NCBI GenBank assembly: GCA_018873245.2
Contig: JAEMBT020000008.1
Location: 3,458,001 to 3,522,000, forward strand
DNA from: Archegozetes longisetosus
Lineage: Eukaryota; Arthropoda; Arachnida; Sarcoptiformes; Trhypochthoniidae
Length of the DNA stretch: 64,000 nucleotides
Direction: 5' to 3'
The translations under genes were made by a program, and so were the position numbers. Positions 35,865 to 48,516 of the stretch are shown here, piece after piece (the first letter of the stretch is position 1; each line of letters opens with the position of its first letter). The notes beneath the pieces are model-generated. The model was not told the DNA's origin. It made no database searches and saw nothing but the letters and a program-made list of their open reading frames with translations.

Positions 35865-35936
35865 TAAAACTTGAAATTTGAGTGAAACTTGGAAAAGTAT
35901 TAAAACTTGAAATTTGAGTGAAACTTGGAAAAGTGT
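35865..35936. repeat. 36-bp direct tandem duplication
   Basis: Two copies of the unit starting taaaacttgaaatttgagtg, differing at one base. Confidence 0.92.
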
Positions 35937-37864
35937 TAATATAAATTTTATAAAATGATGAGAAAAGATATGGCGGATATTTAATAACAGTAATAAAGCA
36001 CAAGTACGTGTTATTGCTATGATTTATAACACTATCACTCAATTTAAGTGCTGGTCATCTATGAACAGTCGAGTTAATTGTCAAAATAGAAACATCATTA
36101 TAGGGTTCTAATGATAGGTTCCAAAAAGTTATTCCATCTATTTTCTGATTCATAATTTCATGATAATTATGGGTCATAACCACAGTTGTGCGATTGATGT
36201 AATAACCGCTAATATCAAACCATTAGATGAAATGAGGCGCTAAAGCAATGAGTATTTGTCATATTCTGTATTAATGCTATTTGTTCTCTCTTGGTTACTT
36301 ATAAACTTATTCGAAATGGTATTATAATGGTAATTTTGTTTATCTCTGAGCTAGAAAATCTCGAGCTGGACTCATCAATCATACTCAACTTAATTGAATA
36401 TATACTTTTCCGATTAAAGCCTATTGTGTTATAGTCTTAGATTTGAGTTATTCAGTATTTTTATTTTATTTTGCAGTAATTATAACAAATTAAGAAAATT
36501 TAAATAAAAATATAGACCTTTCCGTCAAGTTAGCAGGAGATTTGAGTTGGGGCTGATTTGGAGGCCCAAGCACCAGAAGATCCCTACCAGCTTCACTACT
36601 ACTCAGAGACCGAAAATCTCTCGCTTAAAATATCGCTTCAATAAAATAAATCCTTATTTGAGAAAAATATTTAATGGATGCCAAGACATGGAATCTCTTA
36701 CAATTTATTACAACAGCTCAAGGGCTAGAATTCTTCTGTTTGAGTAAAGTTTGAAACTTTACATAAGATCCGCAATTAGTCTTGAAAGGAAGAAAAATAT
36801 GTTCTTTCAAGTTCTGTCAACTGATTGCTAAAGGATTTATGGTTTTTGAAAGTGTTATCATTTCTCAAAACGTTCTTTTTATGTTGATAATCAGACAAAA
36901 GGTTCAAATTTTAATCAAATTACGCACTTTAGATCTGAAATACATTCTATAATTCAGTTAAAAAGCTATTCTTTTATATTACTAGAGAAGTAAATTGTAT
37001 GCCTGTAATTTCTCAAAACAGTTTAATTTTGTTAAAAACTCATCACTGAGAATGGAAATTGACAATCTTTTTAACAATCATACTCTCTATCTTTGAGGAC
37101 TACTAACTATGTTAGTTAAAATTTTGTCATTTCGTACATTAGAGTAAAGAATAGAGAAAAATCTTACAAATGTATTAATTAAAGTATATTTACTCTGTTA
37201 GTAAATACATTTCTAGAACTATTTGGTGAAGACATAACTTGTATACTAAGAAAAGGATCACGGTAGATTAAGGTTTATGTATTAGTCTTTCTTTTTGAGC
37301 TACTTTTATACAATTTCTATCATTTACTCCAACTCTATGTGAAGACGGCTATCGAGAGAGAAATCAACAAAACTTCATCACTGATTGCAAAGTAAATGTC
37401 ATCACATACTCCAACAAAGAAGTATTCTATCATCAAAAGGAAAGAATTATTTCTTTTAATCCAAAAGATTAAACCTCAGGTTAGAACAAGTATTTATTGT
37501 CCGTTTGCGTCAATACTTTTATATACAAAGTTTGTATTTTAGCTCAAGTACTTTGTAAACATTGATCTTTAATGAGGAATAATTGAATAGAAAAATATGT
37601 TATTCCGTGACAAGTTAATCCGAGTTTCAGTCTTTCGACAAACCGAATGCGTTCACACTTGGCATAAGAACGACAGCGCATTCCTATCACATAATTCTTA
37701 AGTTTGACCACTTTTTGTTTTCTTGTAAGAGTACTCATTCACTATTCTGTCAGTGTTATAGTGAAACTGATAGTCATTCAGGTGATAACAAAGACTATTG
37801 TAGATCACTTTCACAATAATAATGTGCTCTTTTCTAAGATAAACTATTCTTTTGCTCTAATTAA
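35937..37864. other. Intergenic, no gene recognised
   Basis: AT-rich; short ORFs of 64-66 codons at 36547-36747 and 37544-37738 are unrecognised. It contains the presumed promoter of the small membrane protein gene. Confidence 0.45.
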
Positions 37865-38829
37865 ATGGATCTAATAATTCATTATTGCTTACTGTTTGCT
37901 CTTATTTTCCATTTTGCTAATTCTGAGGCTAAATATTTGTGCGATAATCTCAGGTATGAATTAGTTTACTATTTTCTAAGTACTTCGAATCAAAGATTCG
38001 TATTTGTATGAGTTTTGTCGGGGCAATGCTATCTAAAATTTGATCACTTGGTTTTGGTTTTTGCTTCAGATCATCCAACAGTTATAAAGCTAAACCTAAA
38101 CAAAATGGTTTATCTCAAAGTTTGAAAACTATTTTCAGTTTGACTTTGGTTGAATGTCGAAAATCTAAATGAAAATGTGGGCTTAGATTGAAATAGATTT
38201 TATTGAACAAACTTGAATAAGATGGAAGAATATAAATTGGAGCGTGTTTTCAAGCGATATCATTATGAAGCAGAATACTTGCAAACTGATAGCGTAAACA
38301 CGACTAATATATGCAGGTTTTAAATCGACTTACGCTAAAAGACTCTGAAAACACGAGTATGCATTAGTGTAAATACTAATTAACATAAGTCACTCTTTAA
38401 TAGCATCAGGTCTTAGCGAATACTCAATACACATAATTGATCGACAAAATCAAATCCTAAACTCTTCTCCACTGTTATTAAGATTTATATAAAAACTTTT
38501 ACTTTTCTGTATTGATTTCAGATTTAGTATCAGTCACTGCAATCTTACATTTATCAGTAGTTTGAGGCATAACAGCTACATTTGGAATCGAAGCTCTATA
38601 ACACTTGAGCGCAAAATTGATCTCTTTCTATACGTTTCTGTAAGTCAATTCTCAAAAGTTTCATTACTTTTAACTTCCATTTCATTCCTCTTTAAACTTA
38701 CGCTTTGCCCCTACTTTTAAGGTTATCGTCATTTTCTATGCGTTAATTATTTCAATTGCTTTGGCGATCAAGTCTCGAAGATTTCCAAATTCAAAGAATA
38801 ATAAACAAGTAGAGGAAACGCGAGTATAG
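37865..38829 (+). CDS. Small single-pass membrane protein, 104 aa
   Basis: Three exons join in phase: 37865-37953, 38522-38639 and 38722-38829. The gene is easy to miss because no exon is long. Exon 1 is a signal peptide (YCLLFALIFHFANSEA). A short extracellular part has two Cys and two N-glycosylation sites (NLT, NRS). One membrane helix follows (VSVIVIFYALIISIALAI), interrupted by the last intron, then a basic cytoplasmic tail starting KSRRFPNSKNNK. All four splice junctions fit (donors AG/GTATGA and CT/GTAAGT; acceptors TTTCAG and TTTAAG). The layout, with a short ectodomain, one helix and a juxtamembrane basic stop, is like KCNE potassium-channel beta subunits. The resemblance is only architectural; no family is assigned. 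Confidence 0.62.
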
Positions 38830-39214
38830 AAACGAGACCTGTATAAAAGATGGATCTAATTATTGCATTTATTCATCTTTTTATTCAAGTTTTTATTCTC
38901 TATTCAAGTCATCAATTACTTAATGTTTCTTAAGCTGTTTTCTTAGTCGGATAATAGATAAAAAAATATTATTTATTATTTATTAAGGTATAAATGTCAC
39001 TCTTTGTTATCAAGTGAAAAAACTTATTTCATATCTAACAATACTAAATGTCATGGAAATAATTTATCAAAAATTTATTTCTTATCTGACAAATAACACA
39101 ATTGTTATGGAAGTAATGCTCATCTAAACGATGAGTCAAGGCATGTTTCAAATACTTATTTATCAAGTTTTCGTTTAGTAACTAAATTAAGAATTGAGTT
39201 TACTTTTGTTTGCA
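38830..39214. other. Spacer and presumed promoter of the thyroglobulin-domain gene
   Basis: AT-rich, no ORF. It contains a partial direct repeat (acttatttcatatctaaca near 39020 and the similar atttatttcttatctgaca near 39070). Confidence 0.4.
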
Positions 39215-40811
39215 ATGAATTATATATTTTTTATACTAGTTATTTTATACAATTGTCAATATTTAATAAAATGTCAAGTAAACTACGCCTGTAATTCTGC
39301 ATATTGTCCCGCTTACGGAAATTGTCCCAAATTCTCATGTAAAGCAAAAGATTTGAAGCCTATATACAACGCAACTCGTTGCGGATGTTGTCATAAATGT
39401 GTCAAAGAAATAGGTATGCACTTCTTCATTAACTTCTCAATTAATTTTCTCATCTAATTTCCAATTGTTAGAGGAGGGTGAAGAATGTCAGATTGATATG
39501 ACCGGTAATATTCCGGGAACTCAGTGTGGACCACATATGTTTTGTTCAAGTAAAAATGAAGAGGGTCAAAAAGATAATACAGCCAACAGATATTTTTGCG
39601 TAGAGAGTAAGAAAATTAGATTCTGATAAATCAATATTAAATTTCAGACAGGATTCAATTAGTTATCATTCTGATGATAATAGTAAAAGATGTCGATTAT
39701 AACAAAGTTGCCGATTATGACAAAGATGTCGATTATGATAAAGATGCCAAAGATGACATTAATTACCCTATCACTTATCACGGCTGCGAACATGTGAGAC
39801 AAAACTTTACCAAAAGAATGAGTGATTTAACTACAGGCAAGCCAACACCTGAATGCGACGAATTTGGCGATTATGCGGCTAAACAGTGCAGAAACGGAAC
39901 ACTGTATAACTTTTGTCTAAATCTTGGCAATTTGATTACAGAATTTAATCCACTATTTTAGGTGTCATTGTACAAATAGATTTGGGAAAAGAATTTTTGG
40001 TACTGCCCCTTACAATAATGCAAGAGACATGGATTGCTGTGAGAAAACTTCAATTTTACTCAATCTCTCGTATCTTCAATTCTTGTCTTTCTTTCTCCCC
40101 AAAGTGTGTTCGCGACAGTTTGATGAAGTCAACCGACAATTACTTCCATTGAATGTTACGATTAATCCGAATTTTTACCTGAGATGCAAATCTAATGGTA
40201 ATTACGAGCCCTTTCAGTTTGCTGGTGATTTGATTTATTGCGTCAATACAACTTCGGGAGAAGTAAGAGACAGACCTGTTCATAGAAGAGATGTCGAACA
40301 ATTGTCATGTCGTGAGTTTGAAAGCTACTTTATCAGACTTTAAGTCTTAGGACTCATTCAATCACAGATAATCAGTTGAATCTTAATTTCATGATCAAAA
40401 ATATTCATATGTTAAAATTATTGAAATGAAAATTAATTTTTGGATTCAGGTAATCATAAATATTCGTATAAGGCAAATTGTTCTGAACGATACAATGAAA
40501 CGATGGAAAAAATAAAAGAACTTGAAGAAGAGGGCTTTATAGTTGTCGGCTATGATGTTCCAAGATGCGATATTGACGGAACTTTTGCTCCCGTTCAGTG
40601 CCAAAATGAGCAGTAAGACAAATAATCTAATTCATAGCGGACACTAAGTATTAATGCAGTAATCATTTCATGCTTTAGCTGTTACTGCGTCAACAAAAAT
40701 GGAGAACCGTATAAGGGAACTAAAATCGAGAGAAATAATCCAGATGAAACCTACAATGAATACTTCGCTCTAAATCAAACCTGCAGTAAATATTACTTAT
40801 GCATTCATTTA

Positions 40812-40842
<31 letters not shown>

Positions 40843-41221
40843 ACTCACTCACTCACTCACTCACTCACTCACTATTGAACCGCTAAAAGTCTTTCCTTCT
40901 GTATCGCTTTCAGATTGTGTTCGAGAGCTTGAATTGATTCGAGGTATCAGTGGTAAAGACAGAGATAAAACGACGGATTTGTTTTCCCATTACAAATGTG
41001 ACAAAAATGGAAATTATTTACCACTTCAGTGCTCTGAGTCTGTCTGTTACTGCGTGAGTACAAATGAAGGCTATCAATATGATAAATCTGTACTTAAAAC
41101 TGATGGAGAAGCGATAAAAAATTTGCCCTGTGTCCGTAACGGCACCCTGAACAGTTACCCCGAACCTTATAGGCTTGAAAGAATTTACAAAAATGAGATT
41201 TGGTTTGATAACAATAATTAG
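39215..41221 (+). CDS. Secreted IGFBP-like plus four thyroglobulin type-1 domains
   Basis: Eight exons in phase: 39215-39413, 39472-39606, 39648-39903, 39962-40038, 40105-40311, 40450-40612, 40679-40785 and 40914-41221, for 483 residues. I chose the ATG at 39215 because a signal peptide (YIFFILVILYNCQYL) follows directly. Next is an IGFBP N-domain-like Cys module (CNSAYC, TRCGCCHKC, GTQCGPHMFC). Exon 3 starts with a hydrophobic run (LVIILMIIV) and an acidic DYDKD repeat. Four thyroglobulin type-1 repeats follow; the best preserved show PRCDIDGTFAPVQC..HCYCVN and YKCDKNGNYLPLQC..VCYCVS. Repeats 1 and 3 are each split by an intron in the middle. Such proteins bind growth factors or inhibit cysteine/aspartic proteases (thyropins); the target here is unknown. 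The third repeat keeps GxCxCV-type spacing; the second is diverged. Confidence 0.85.
40812..40873. repeat. Compound CT / CACT microsatellite in last intron
   Basis: A CT run (40812-40838) passes directly into about nine CACT units, forming a long polypyrimidine-rich part of the last intron of the thyroglobulin-domain gene, about 40 bases before its acceptor. Confidence 0.95.
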
Positions 41222-41390
41222 CATCATCTATACGTTTGATTGGCTTTAAAGTAAATTATATTACTGTACAATTACCACACTAAATTTTTTTATATTACAT
41301 GTGAAAAACTCAGTTGTCTTAATATTTTTGAAAAAATACTGTATATAATAATTGAGTGAAAATCAATAATTTGGAATTGCAATAAAAAAC

Positions 41391-41396
41391 CTTATT
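41391..41396 (+). terminator. Candidate poly(A) signal of the thyroglobulin-domain gene
   Basis: AATAAA 170 bases after the stop codon; no closer canonical signal was seen. Confidence 0.45.
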
Positions 41397-43521
41397 TGAC
41401 AAAAATAAAAGTTTAAGAGGATTTGACGGATTTTGTCATCTTATAAAATACAGTTGAAAACGTAATAATCCTTGGTAGTAACAAGATAACGTCGTTGCTA
41501 TATAAACCTGCTTGTCGTGTGATCAATTTGTTACCGAATTTAATTCATAACTTGCTTTCATTGCCCAATTGAGTATGAAATGAGTTTCTTAATGTGTTCG
41601 ATATTATCGTTTTATGGAAAGTATGCCGTTACAACACATCACCTCTGGTTATTATCAACGGTTACTAAGTTTCTGAGTGTACTGTAAAAATAATTTGATT
41701 CACTCAAAATGTTTAAAAGCGAAAGTTGTTTAAAGCGACCGAAAAACAAATCAAAATTTAAAGAGTACAAGAAAAATGTATAAATTAAGCAGAATTTCGA
41801 TCAGAGTTAGTGACAAACTTGCAGTAAGTCTAAACAATTATCCAATAACATGTTTAACCTCTCGAGTGGGATCAGAAAACAAAATTGTCAAACCTTTGCT
41901 GTAGATAGTTTTGAGATAATCATTAAGTTTAGTGATTGAAGAGCTCTTCATTTGGATGAATAGCAAACATTTACAAGTCATCAGATCGTGTGCCAATTCT
42001 ATTGAACTGAAGTTAGAATAGTCTCTAAATAAGGAATCCAAGTCCATCCGATTGCTAGACAGACTTGTTTTCTTCACTCAAGTCATAGTTTGACAGTTTT
42101 AAATGAAAATTCGATTAAACAAACTGGCTTCTCAATACAAACTGCTATTCTCCTTATGACCAGTTGATGACGGATTTAGACTTCTTTTAGAATTAATCGG
42201 TTTAAGTTCTTTTTCGTATTGTGATCCTGGTTAAGAGATTAAAAACTTTGTATTAACAAAGTTTAAGCTAAGCTTAGATGCGAGTATTGGGACTTTTCAG
42301 TCATTATATCTATAAAATCAATAGAAAATAGCTTAAATACAGCTCTGAATCAATTGATTGATAATACGATAAATTCATATTGGGATTGAGGAATTCGTTC
42401 AATAATACAACTCAAATGATGATAATTTAATTGAAGAAACAAGTTATTACTAAAGAAATAATTTGCAAATTTTCAAATATATTCAAGATAGCGTTAAGTA
42501 ATTGCATTTGAATTAATATAATTTACTAAACAAATAGATATCGAAAACATTTTAGTCGTAAACTTATTTACGCATTATGTAAATACTTCTATTTAAGAAG
42601 TGACTGAAACGATGCCATAGTTTGTTATTTGTATTTTTTTCAAGTGATTAATGAACGATTGGCATCTTTAGTTAAATAGTTGCTTCGCTTGTAGTCTCTC
42701 TCAATTGAACTGTCTTTTGTTTGCTATCATCACTTCATCCAAATAATTACTTTTTCTTAAATTCCTTCACCTTTACCATTAATTAAGATCTTATCCTAAC
42801 CATCAGTTATTAAAATGACTAAACTTTTCATTTCTTTTCATTTATTACTTCAGCTTTAATTTCTAACGAACTTTGAAAGGATTGTAGAAATATACTTTTC
42901 TCAAGTAATGTTAATAGTGTTGTATGGCTTCTATAATACTTGTTATTTTCCAGTCATTAGAACAATGCTATTGAAATATGGGTAGAGGTCAATGAATGCT
43001 GGACCGGATTTTCAAAATAATTTTTATTCTTTCTCTCCGCCAAACTTCAAACAAAAATATATTGGTTCTTAGAGCCGAAGATGATAATTTCGATCATCCG
43101 AAAATCTAGCTAGTTCAGTCGAAAATTCAAAATAGCCCGATACCCATCAGATTTCGATAAATTCAATATGCGTGTCCAGAGTGAGAAATGACAACACCGG
43201 GCGCCTTCTTATCTCTTTCCTTAATATGAAATTCGAAAAATTCCCTAAACTTAACTAACTCTTCAAATCACAAGGAAATTGCTTAGAAATTTTTGAAATT
43301 TAAATGTTGATTTATTCTTTAAACAAACCTAAGAAAATTTCAATAGCTTTTCGAAAAAAATAATTTGATGAAATTTTCCAGAATTTGTTTCGAATATAAG
43401 TTCAAAACAACACTATTTTTGAATGCAAGCCTTAGTCTACGATCCAAAGCTGTGACTCAATGATTGATTTGTTTTTAATATTGATTGTAATTGAAATAAA
43501 TAATAGCTAAGTAATTGTAAG
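41397..43521. other. Intergenic, no gene recognised
   Basis: A 79-codon minus-strand ORF at 41838-42077 is unrecognised and lacks splice support. The rest is AT-rich and includes the upstream region of the BTB-WD40 gene. Confidence 0.45.
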
Positions 43522-45533
43522 ATGTCAGATATTATATCGAAATTGGTATCAAAACTCGAATCTCAATTGAATTGCTCGAAGACATCTGAAACTCAATTGA
43601 CGCCAATCCAATTGAGACCAAAATTAAAACAATTGTACGAAAGCAAACGATTTGCTGACTTTGAGTTCATCGTAGGTCCAAACGAGGATAAGATAAAAGT
43701 TCATCGATTGATATTAGACTTGAATGATTGCAAACTTATGGCTAAAAGTATAGCTATAAATAATAACTCGATTACCATCAAAAATGTGAACAAACAGTCG
43801 TTTCAACTCTTAATGAGTTATTTTTATTTACAAAACGAACTCATTCTGACTGATGAGAACGTCGAAGACATCCACGAATTGAGCAAAATATTAGAAAACT
43901 GTGAGCTGACCAACAAGTGTATAGCATTTAAATGGAAACCAATGTTGGCTAAAATGAAATGTGATTTGCAAATGCACTCTATTCAAACAAAAGCAGACAA
44001 TCAGATCGCTGTTAATTCTAACAAGAGATCCATTATTGATAAATGGATACCTATTCCAGAATCTGAGACTTCAGAAACACCGCAGAAGAGAATGCGATCG
44101 AATGGCGATACGTCTGTTGAAGAAAACGATTTATCGGTTGAACCCCATGAAAAATGCAACCATAACTCCAGTTCAACTCAAGTCTTCAACGATAAGCAAA
44201 ATGATTTAGTCGTTGATTTAAATAACGGAAATCAATTGACTGAAGAAAGAATTGCTTCGATGGATTACGATTTGGTTAATTTGATTCGATGTCACAATCA
44301 AAACCAGACGAACGTAAGTGTTTGGAAAACAGTTTTCCTCAATCGAGGCTTAAGTAGAAGTAAAAAGAACTTAATCGCCACGTGTGGTGGATATGTGCTG
44401 GCATTAATTGATTGCGATATTGATGGAAACGAATCAATTTTGGGGCGATTTGAGTCTCCTAGGAAGGAAGAACTCAGAAGCATTGCGTGGACTCAAATGA
44501 AGCTCGAAAATGGAAACGAAAAATATTCTGTTTTGGCAATCGGTGCCGAAGACTGTATCTATTTGTGTAAAGAACCTAATCTTGACGAGTATTACGAAAA
44601 ATTAAATGGATTTAAAGATGCAGTCAATTGTGTTGTCTTCCATACTGATAATCCGAATTTGCTCTTGAGCGCAAGCCTTGACAAATCTGTTTCCATTTGG
44701 CAAATCGGAGCGCTTTATCGCGAAGACCAACTAATTAAAGCCAAAGAAAGTGCTATTATTTATCGATATGATTGTCCGTTTGAGTTATTTTCAATCTGTC
44801 ATATACCGAAATACGACTGTCTGGTTGCTTCGGGCCAGTCATCAGACTTGTTATTTTTTAAAAATATTTCAAGTTTACAGTAAGTTTTAGAGCTACTTGA
44901 ATTATAAGTTATTCCAGTTTACAATTTTCGCGTTTACAGACCAATCATTGGCAAAGCAACAGTTGGCAGAAGAATTGTTTCGGTTTCAGGCTTGGCTTAC
45001 GTTCAAAATTCTGATTACATAGCGATTAGAACATCGTTTTCTGATAAGATCTTAATCGCTGATTGCAAAAGAATGCTCGAAAAAATAGAAGAGAATAAGA
45101 ATCGACAAGAATCTCGAAAAAGTCATGATAATAGTAAACCCATAGCCGTAGCTTTCACTAAAGTCACAGAATTGAATCATTCAAAGCCTGATAATGAAAT
45201 GGCATTTATTTATTTGACTCAAAACTCAGGAGTGATCGCATGCGGCGACCACAAGGGGCGAATTTTTCTTTATGCTTCTAGTAAAATAGTTCAAAACCAA
45301 CCTCTCAACGCCTTTAAAGTACTTGAATATGAGGCTGAAGAAGAAGACAAACCGGTAGTCACGGATGATGTTCAGTTCTAGCTTACTTTTGATTTTTAAC
45401 GTTTAACCTCTATTTACAGCCTATTATTCTATCAGTTTCGATAAGTGACGATTTGAAATATTTGGTTTCGACCACAAACAATAATTTGGTTATGATTTGG
45501 AGACAATCCGATGAAATTGATCAACCAAAATGA
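43522..45533 (+). CDS. BTB domain plus LRWD1-like WD40 protein
   Basis: Three exons: 43522-44879, 44940-45354 and 45420-45533, about 628 residues. An alternative second donor at 45370 would add five residues. Residues about 35-135 form a BTB/POZ domain (FADFEFIVG, KVHRLILDLN, SFQLLMSYFYLQNEL). A Lys/Ser-rich, nuclear-looking linker follows (PQKRMRS near 190). From about 265 come WD40-type blades: KKNLIATCGGYVLALIDCD, LRSIAWTQ, LLLSASLDKSVSIWQIG, GVIACGDHKGRIFLY, and a last blade LVSTTNNNLVMIWR. The phrase ATCGG...IDC and the SLDKSVSIWQIG blade resemble the WD40 part of LRWD1/ORCA, a chromatin protein that supports the origin recognition complex. LRWD1 normally has leucine-rich repeats, not BTB, at its N-terminus. 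BTB is common in dimerising or Cullin-3 adaptor proteins. WD40 is certain; orthology is tentative. Confidence 0.85.
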
Positions 45534-48231
45534 ATCAAGTAAAACTAAAATGAAGCCATTTTTAGATTTTATCGTTAATACTAAGTTTTGCGAAATCTAT
45601 TTTCAAACTCTGTCTTTTAACTTCCTTGTTTGGAAGCTTTTATGACCTGAACAGCGACTCAGATTTTCTCTTTATGTTCTTATCATTTCTACAATAATCA
45701 GATGTGAGATATATTTTATATGTCGGCACATTATCACTAAATTTGGATTGATTTTGTTTAAAACCAAGACAGATAAAGTCTTAATATATGACAATCTGAT
45801 AGTCGTATTAAAAATATATGATGAACGCTAAACTTGTTTGAATTTTTTTGTCTCCAAAAATAATTAAAAACAAATGTTGAATTAAACTTGAAAATTTTTA
45901 GTGGAAAAAGTGAAAAACTTTTAAGTAAATCGAAACTTGCCCACATGAATGCAATGCATGTATTCTTGAGTGGCAATGATATCGTAATTTAAACTTCTTT
46001 TCATATGTTGTGAGTAAAGAAGAGCCTTCCCAGGAAGAGTATATTTCATTTGCCGGGATCCCAAAGTTCTAGTTTTGATTGGATAAACTTTCAGCAAACT
46101 TTTACATGCAATAGTCTTGGAAAGCTATTGATAACAAGTCTCTACTTAATCACAATTTCCTAAGATGTTAAGCCTTCTTTTGAGTTAATATTAGGCATAT
46201 CTGCACGTGTAAAACTGTCATCGTTTAAATTCCCATTATTTTTGTTTCTTTAAAATATTTTTGAGATTTGCCGAATTCCGGCCCCTCTAGTTTTGAGCAC
46301 CTCATCTTCTATACTATAAAGCCTTACTTAAAATTACAGAAGGCTTCAGTGCAAATCACGAGAAGCAATATGAACATACCTAAAAGATTAGTTCAAATCA
46401 TAGACTAACTGAAATGATTACAGATAAGAGTTTAGACAGTTAACAGTTGAGTAAGAGATGAGATTAAAATATTGCAAACATTGTAAACACAGATTTGAGA
46501 GGCTGTTTAATTAAGGTATTAATAATATTAAACAACTTCTAAGAAAACTATGTTTGTTTATTATCGTGATTACTGTGTACAGTATAACTGTTCTGTATTT
46601 TTATTTATCCTTACTTCAATTACATAATACACTGAACTGTAGCCAATGGAGGCTAGGGAAGTTACTGATCCACAGATCTTTCAAAATTCAACCGTAATTC
46701 TGCACTTAAAATCTTACTAAAAACTTTGAAACTGTATTGCTTATTGTTTAATATTAATCAAAGGTTTGATAAGAAATGAACAGGTAAGGTTATTTGAATG
46801 TGTTTTAGTGGTTGCGTCAACAAATTTGGGCATTTCGAGGATTTGATTTAACACTTAGCACCTGGGTCAAAAAGTTACAGCAGTACAAATACTAGTATGA
46901 AAATCAAGAAATCTTCAAAATCTATTTCATAATAACTTTATAGATATTTCCAGTAATTTACGTAATAAAATGCATTCTACTTCAACGATAAGGCATAATT
47001 TCAAACTTCTTTTTGAAGCAATGTGTAACCAAGTGCAAATTAGAAGTTATATCAATAAAGAGTATTTTCACCTCATTCACCGCGATAATTCTTTACTTAA
47101 ACAGTCAAATACATTGCAAATTCAAACATTTGGATGAATATAAATTTTTGTTGAACAATATTTTTGTTTAGTAACTCAGTTGCTGAAGAATAAACTGCTA
47201 AATCCGGATTCGGATGAACACTTGATAGGATTAACTCTTTACTCAAACTTGTGTTTTCATTCTCACAAGCTTACGTCTGGTTAGGCACTGCCTTTGCTTT
47301 CGATAGTGTATGTAAAATATTTATCACTTTTTAAAGTAATCGATTTGATTAATTTCTCACTATTTTTAGTTTTAGCTTAATAGTGATATGAATAGTGCGA
47401 AAAATTTCGGCATTAAGTGCCTATAACGTACATCATCTTAACTTAAAATAACTTATTTCCAACAAGTGATATTTTAGGATTTATTATTCTATTATTAAAC
47501 TTATTATCCTATTATTATCATTGACTTGTTTAATTTGGATCGATTAATTCTGAATTCTGACACCTTTTCATCTGAATTTTGATGCAACATATGCTTTAAC
47601 TTCTTTTATTGTAAAAAAGTTTTCCAAGTTCAACTCAACTGAATGTCTACTAATCATCTAGATTCCGATATTTGTTTGGACGACGACTTGTCTGAAGGTA
47701 AGAGTCTGATGTAAAAATATTTTTAAGGCTGAGGTATGTCAGAAAAGCAAGAAAGCTTATAGAAAACTGCCACCACAATCAAATTGATAATAAACTCTAC
47801 AAGTTGTAAGAAAAAGATTTTTGTATTCCCGTACATGTTTTGCAGGAGTTATCTGAATAACACTTAAGAAATAGTTAACCTAAAGATCTATTGCTTTGTA
47901 CATAGAAAGTTTGAAGAATCTGAGAATAGTTCAAAATTCCTTTATCTGTTAGAGATTGCTTTCACAAAGCCTTCAAAACCACTTCTTACTGAACTCGTAC
48001 AAAATGATTGCAATGAAAAGATAGAACCATTTCATATTAATGTAGACAGTCGTTTTTCCAACTATAACATTGACTTTCTCTTAATGTAACACTTTGATTG
48101 GTACCAGTTTAGCAGAAGTCAGTTTAGCTGATATCGATTTTTGAACTAATTCTTTCATCCTAGATTTGTTTGATTGTCTGATTCATGTTTTTCACATAAT
48201 CCTGTTTGGTATCACAAGGGACTATCTCCCT

Positions 48232-48300
48232 CCACCAAAATAATTTAACCTAAGCCAAGGATAACTAAGCTATTCTTATTTAGGTTAAATTATTTGGTGG
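48232..48300. repeat. Inverted repeat with 21-22 bp arms
   Basis: Left arm starting CCACCAAAATAATTTAACCT (48232-48253) and right arm ending TTAAATTATTTGGTGG (48280-48300) are perfect complements except for one extra A. The loop is 26 bases. Confidence 0.85.
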
Positions 48301-48331
48301 GCATTTAAACATTTTTTTGGAAATTACATAC

Positions 48332-48516
48332 ATCGTAAGTTGCATATTAAGCCGTTTCCTATTTAGAATATTTCCTTATTAAGCTATGACTACTACGCAT
48401 GCACCAAAAATCGAGTTCCTTTTTAAGCCGTTCTTTGATAAATATGAAAACAGCTTAATATGGGAGCACAATTTGACGCATGCGTAGAAACCACGGCTCA
48501 ATATGCAACTTACGAT
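48332..48516. mobile_element. 185-bp foldback MITE
   Basis: Terminal inverted repeats of 23 bp with one mismatch: ATCGTAAGTTGCATATTAAG on the left, its complement ending at 48516 on the right. A second inner inverted pair (ctacgcatgc and gcatgcgtag) is nested inside. No coding capacity and no clear target duplication. Confidence 0.75.

Noticed and set aside
41838-42077. 79-codon minus-strand ORF
   Set aside because: No recognisable family, no splice sites and no neighbours supporting it; length is within chance for this composition.
47643-47697. ATG-led exon-like segment ending in a GTAAGA donor, upstream of SLC12
   Set aside because: The leftover phase does not fit SLC12 exon 2 at 50662, and SLC12 has a convincing first exon at 49084.
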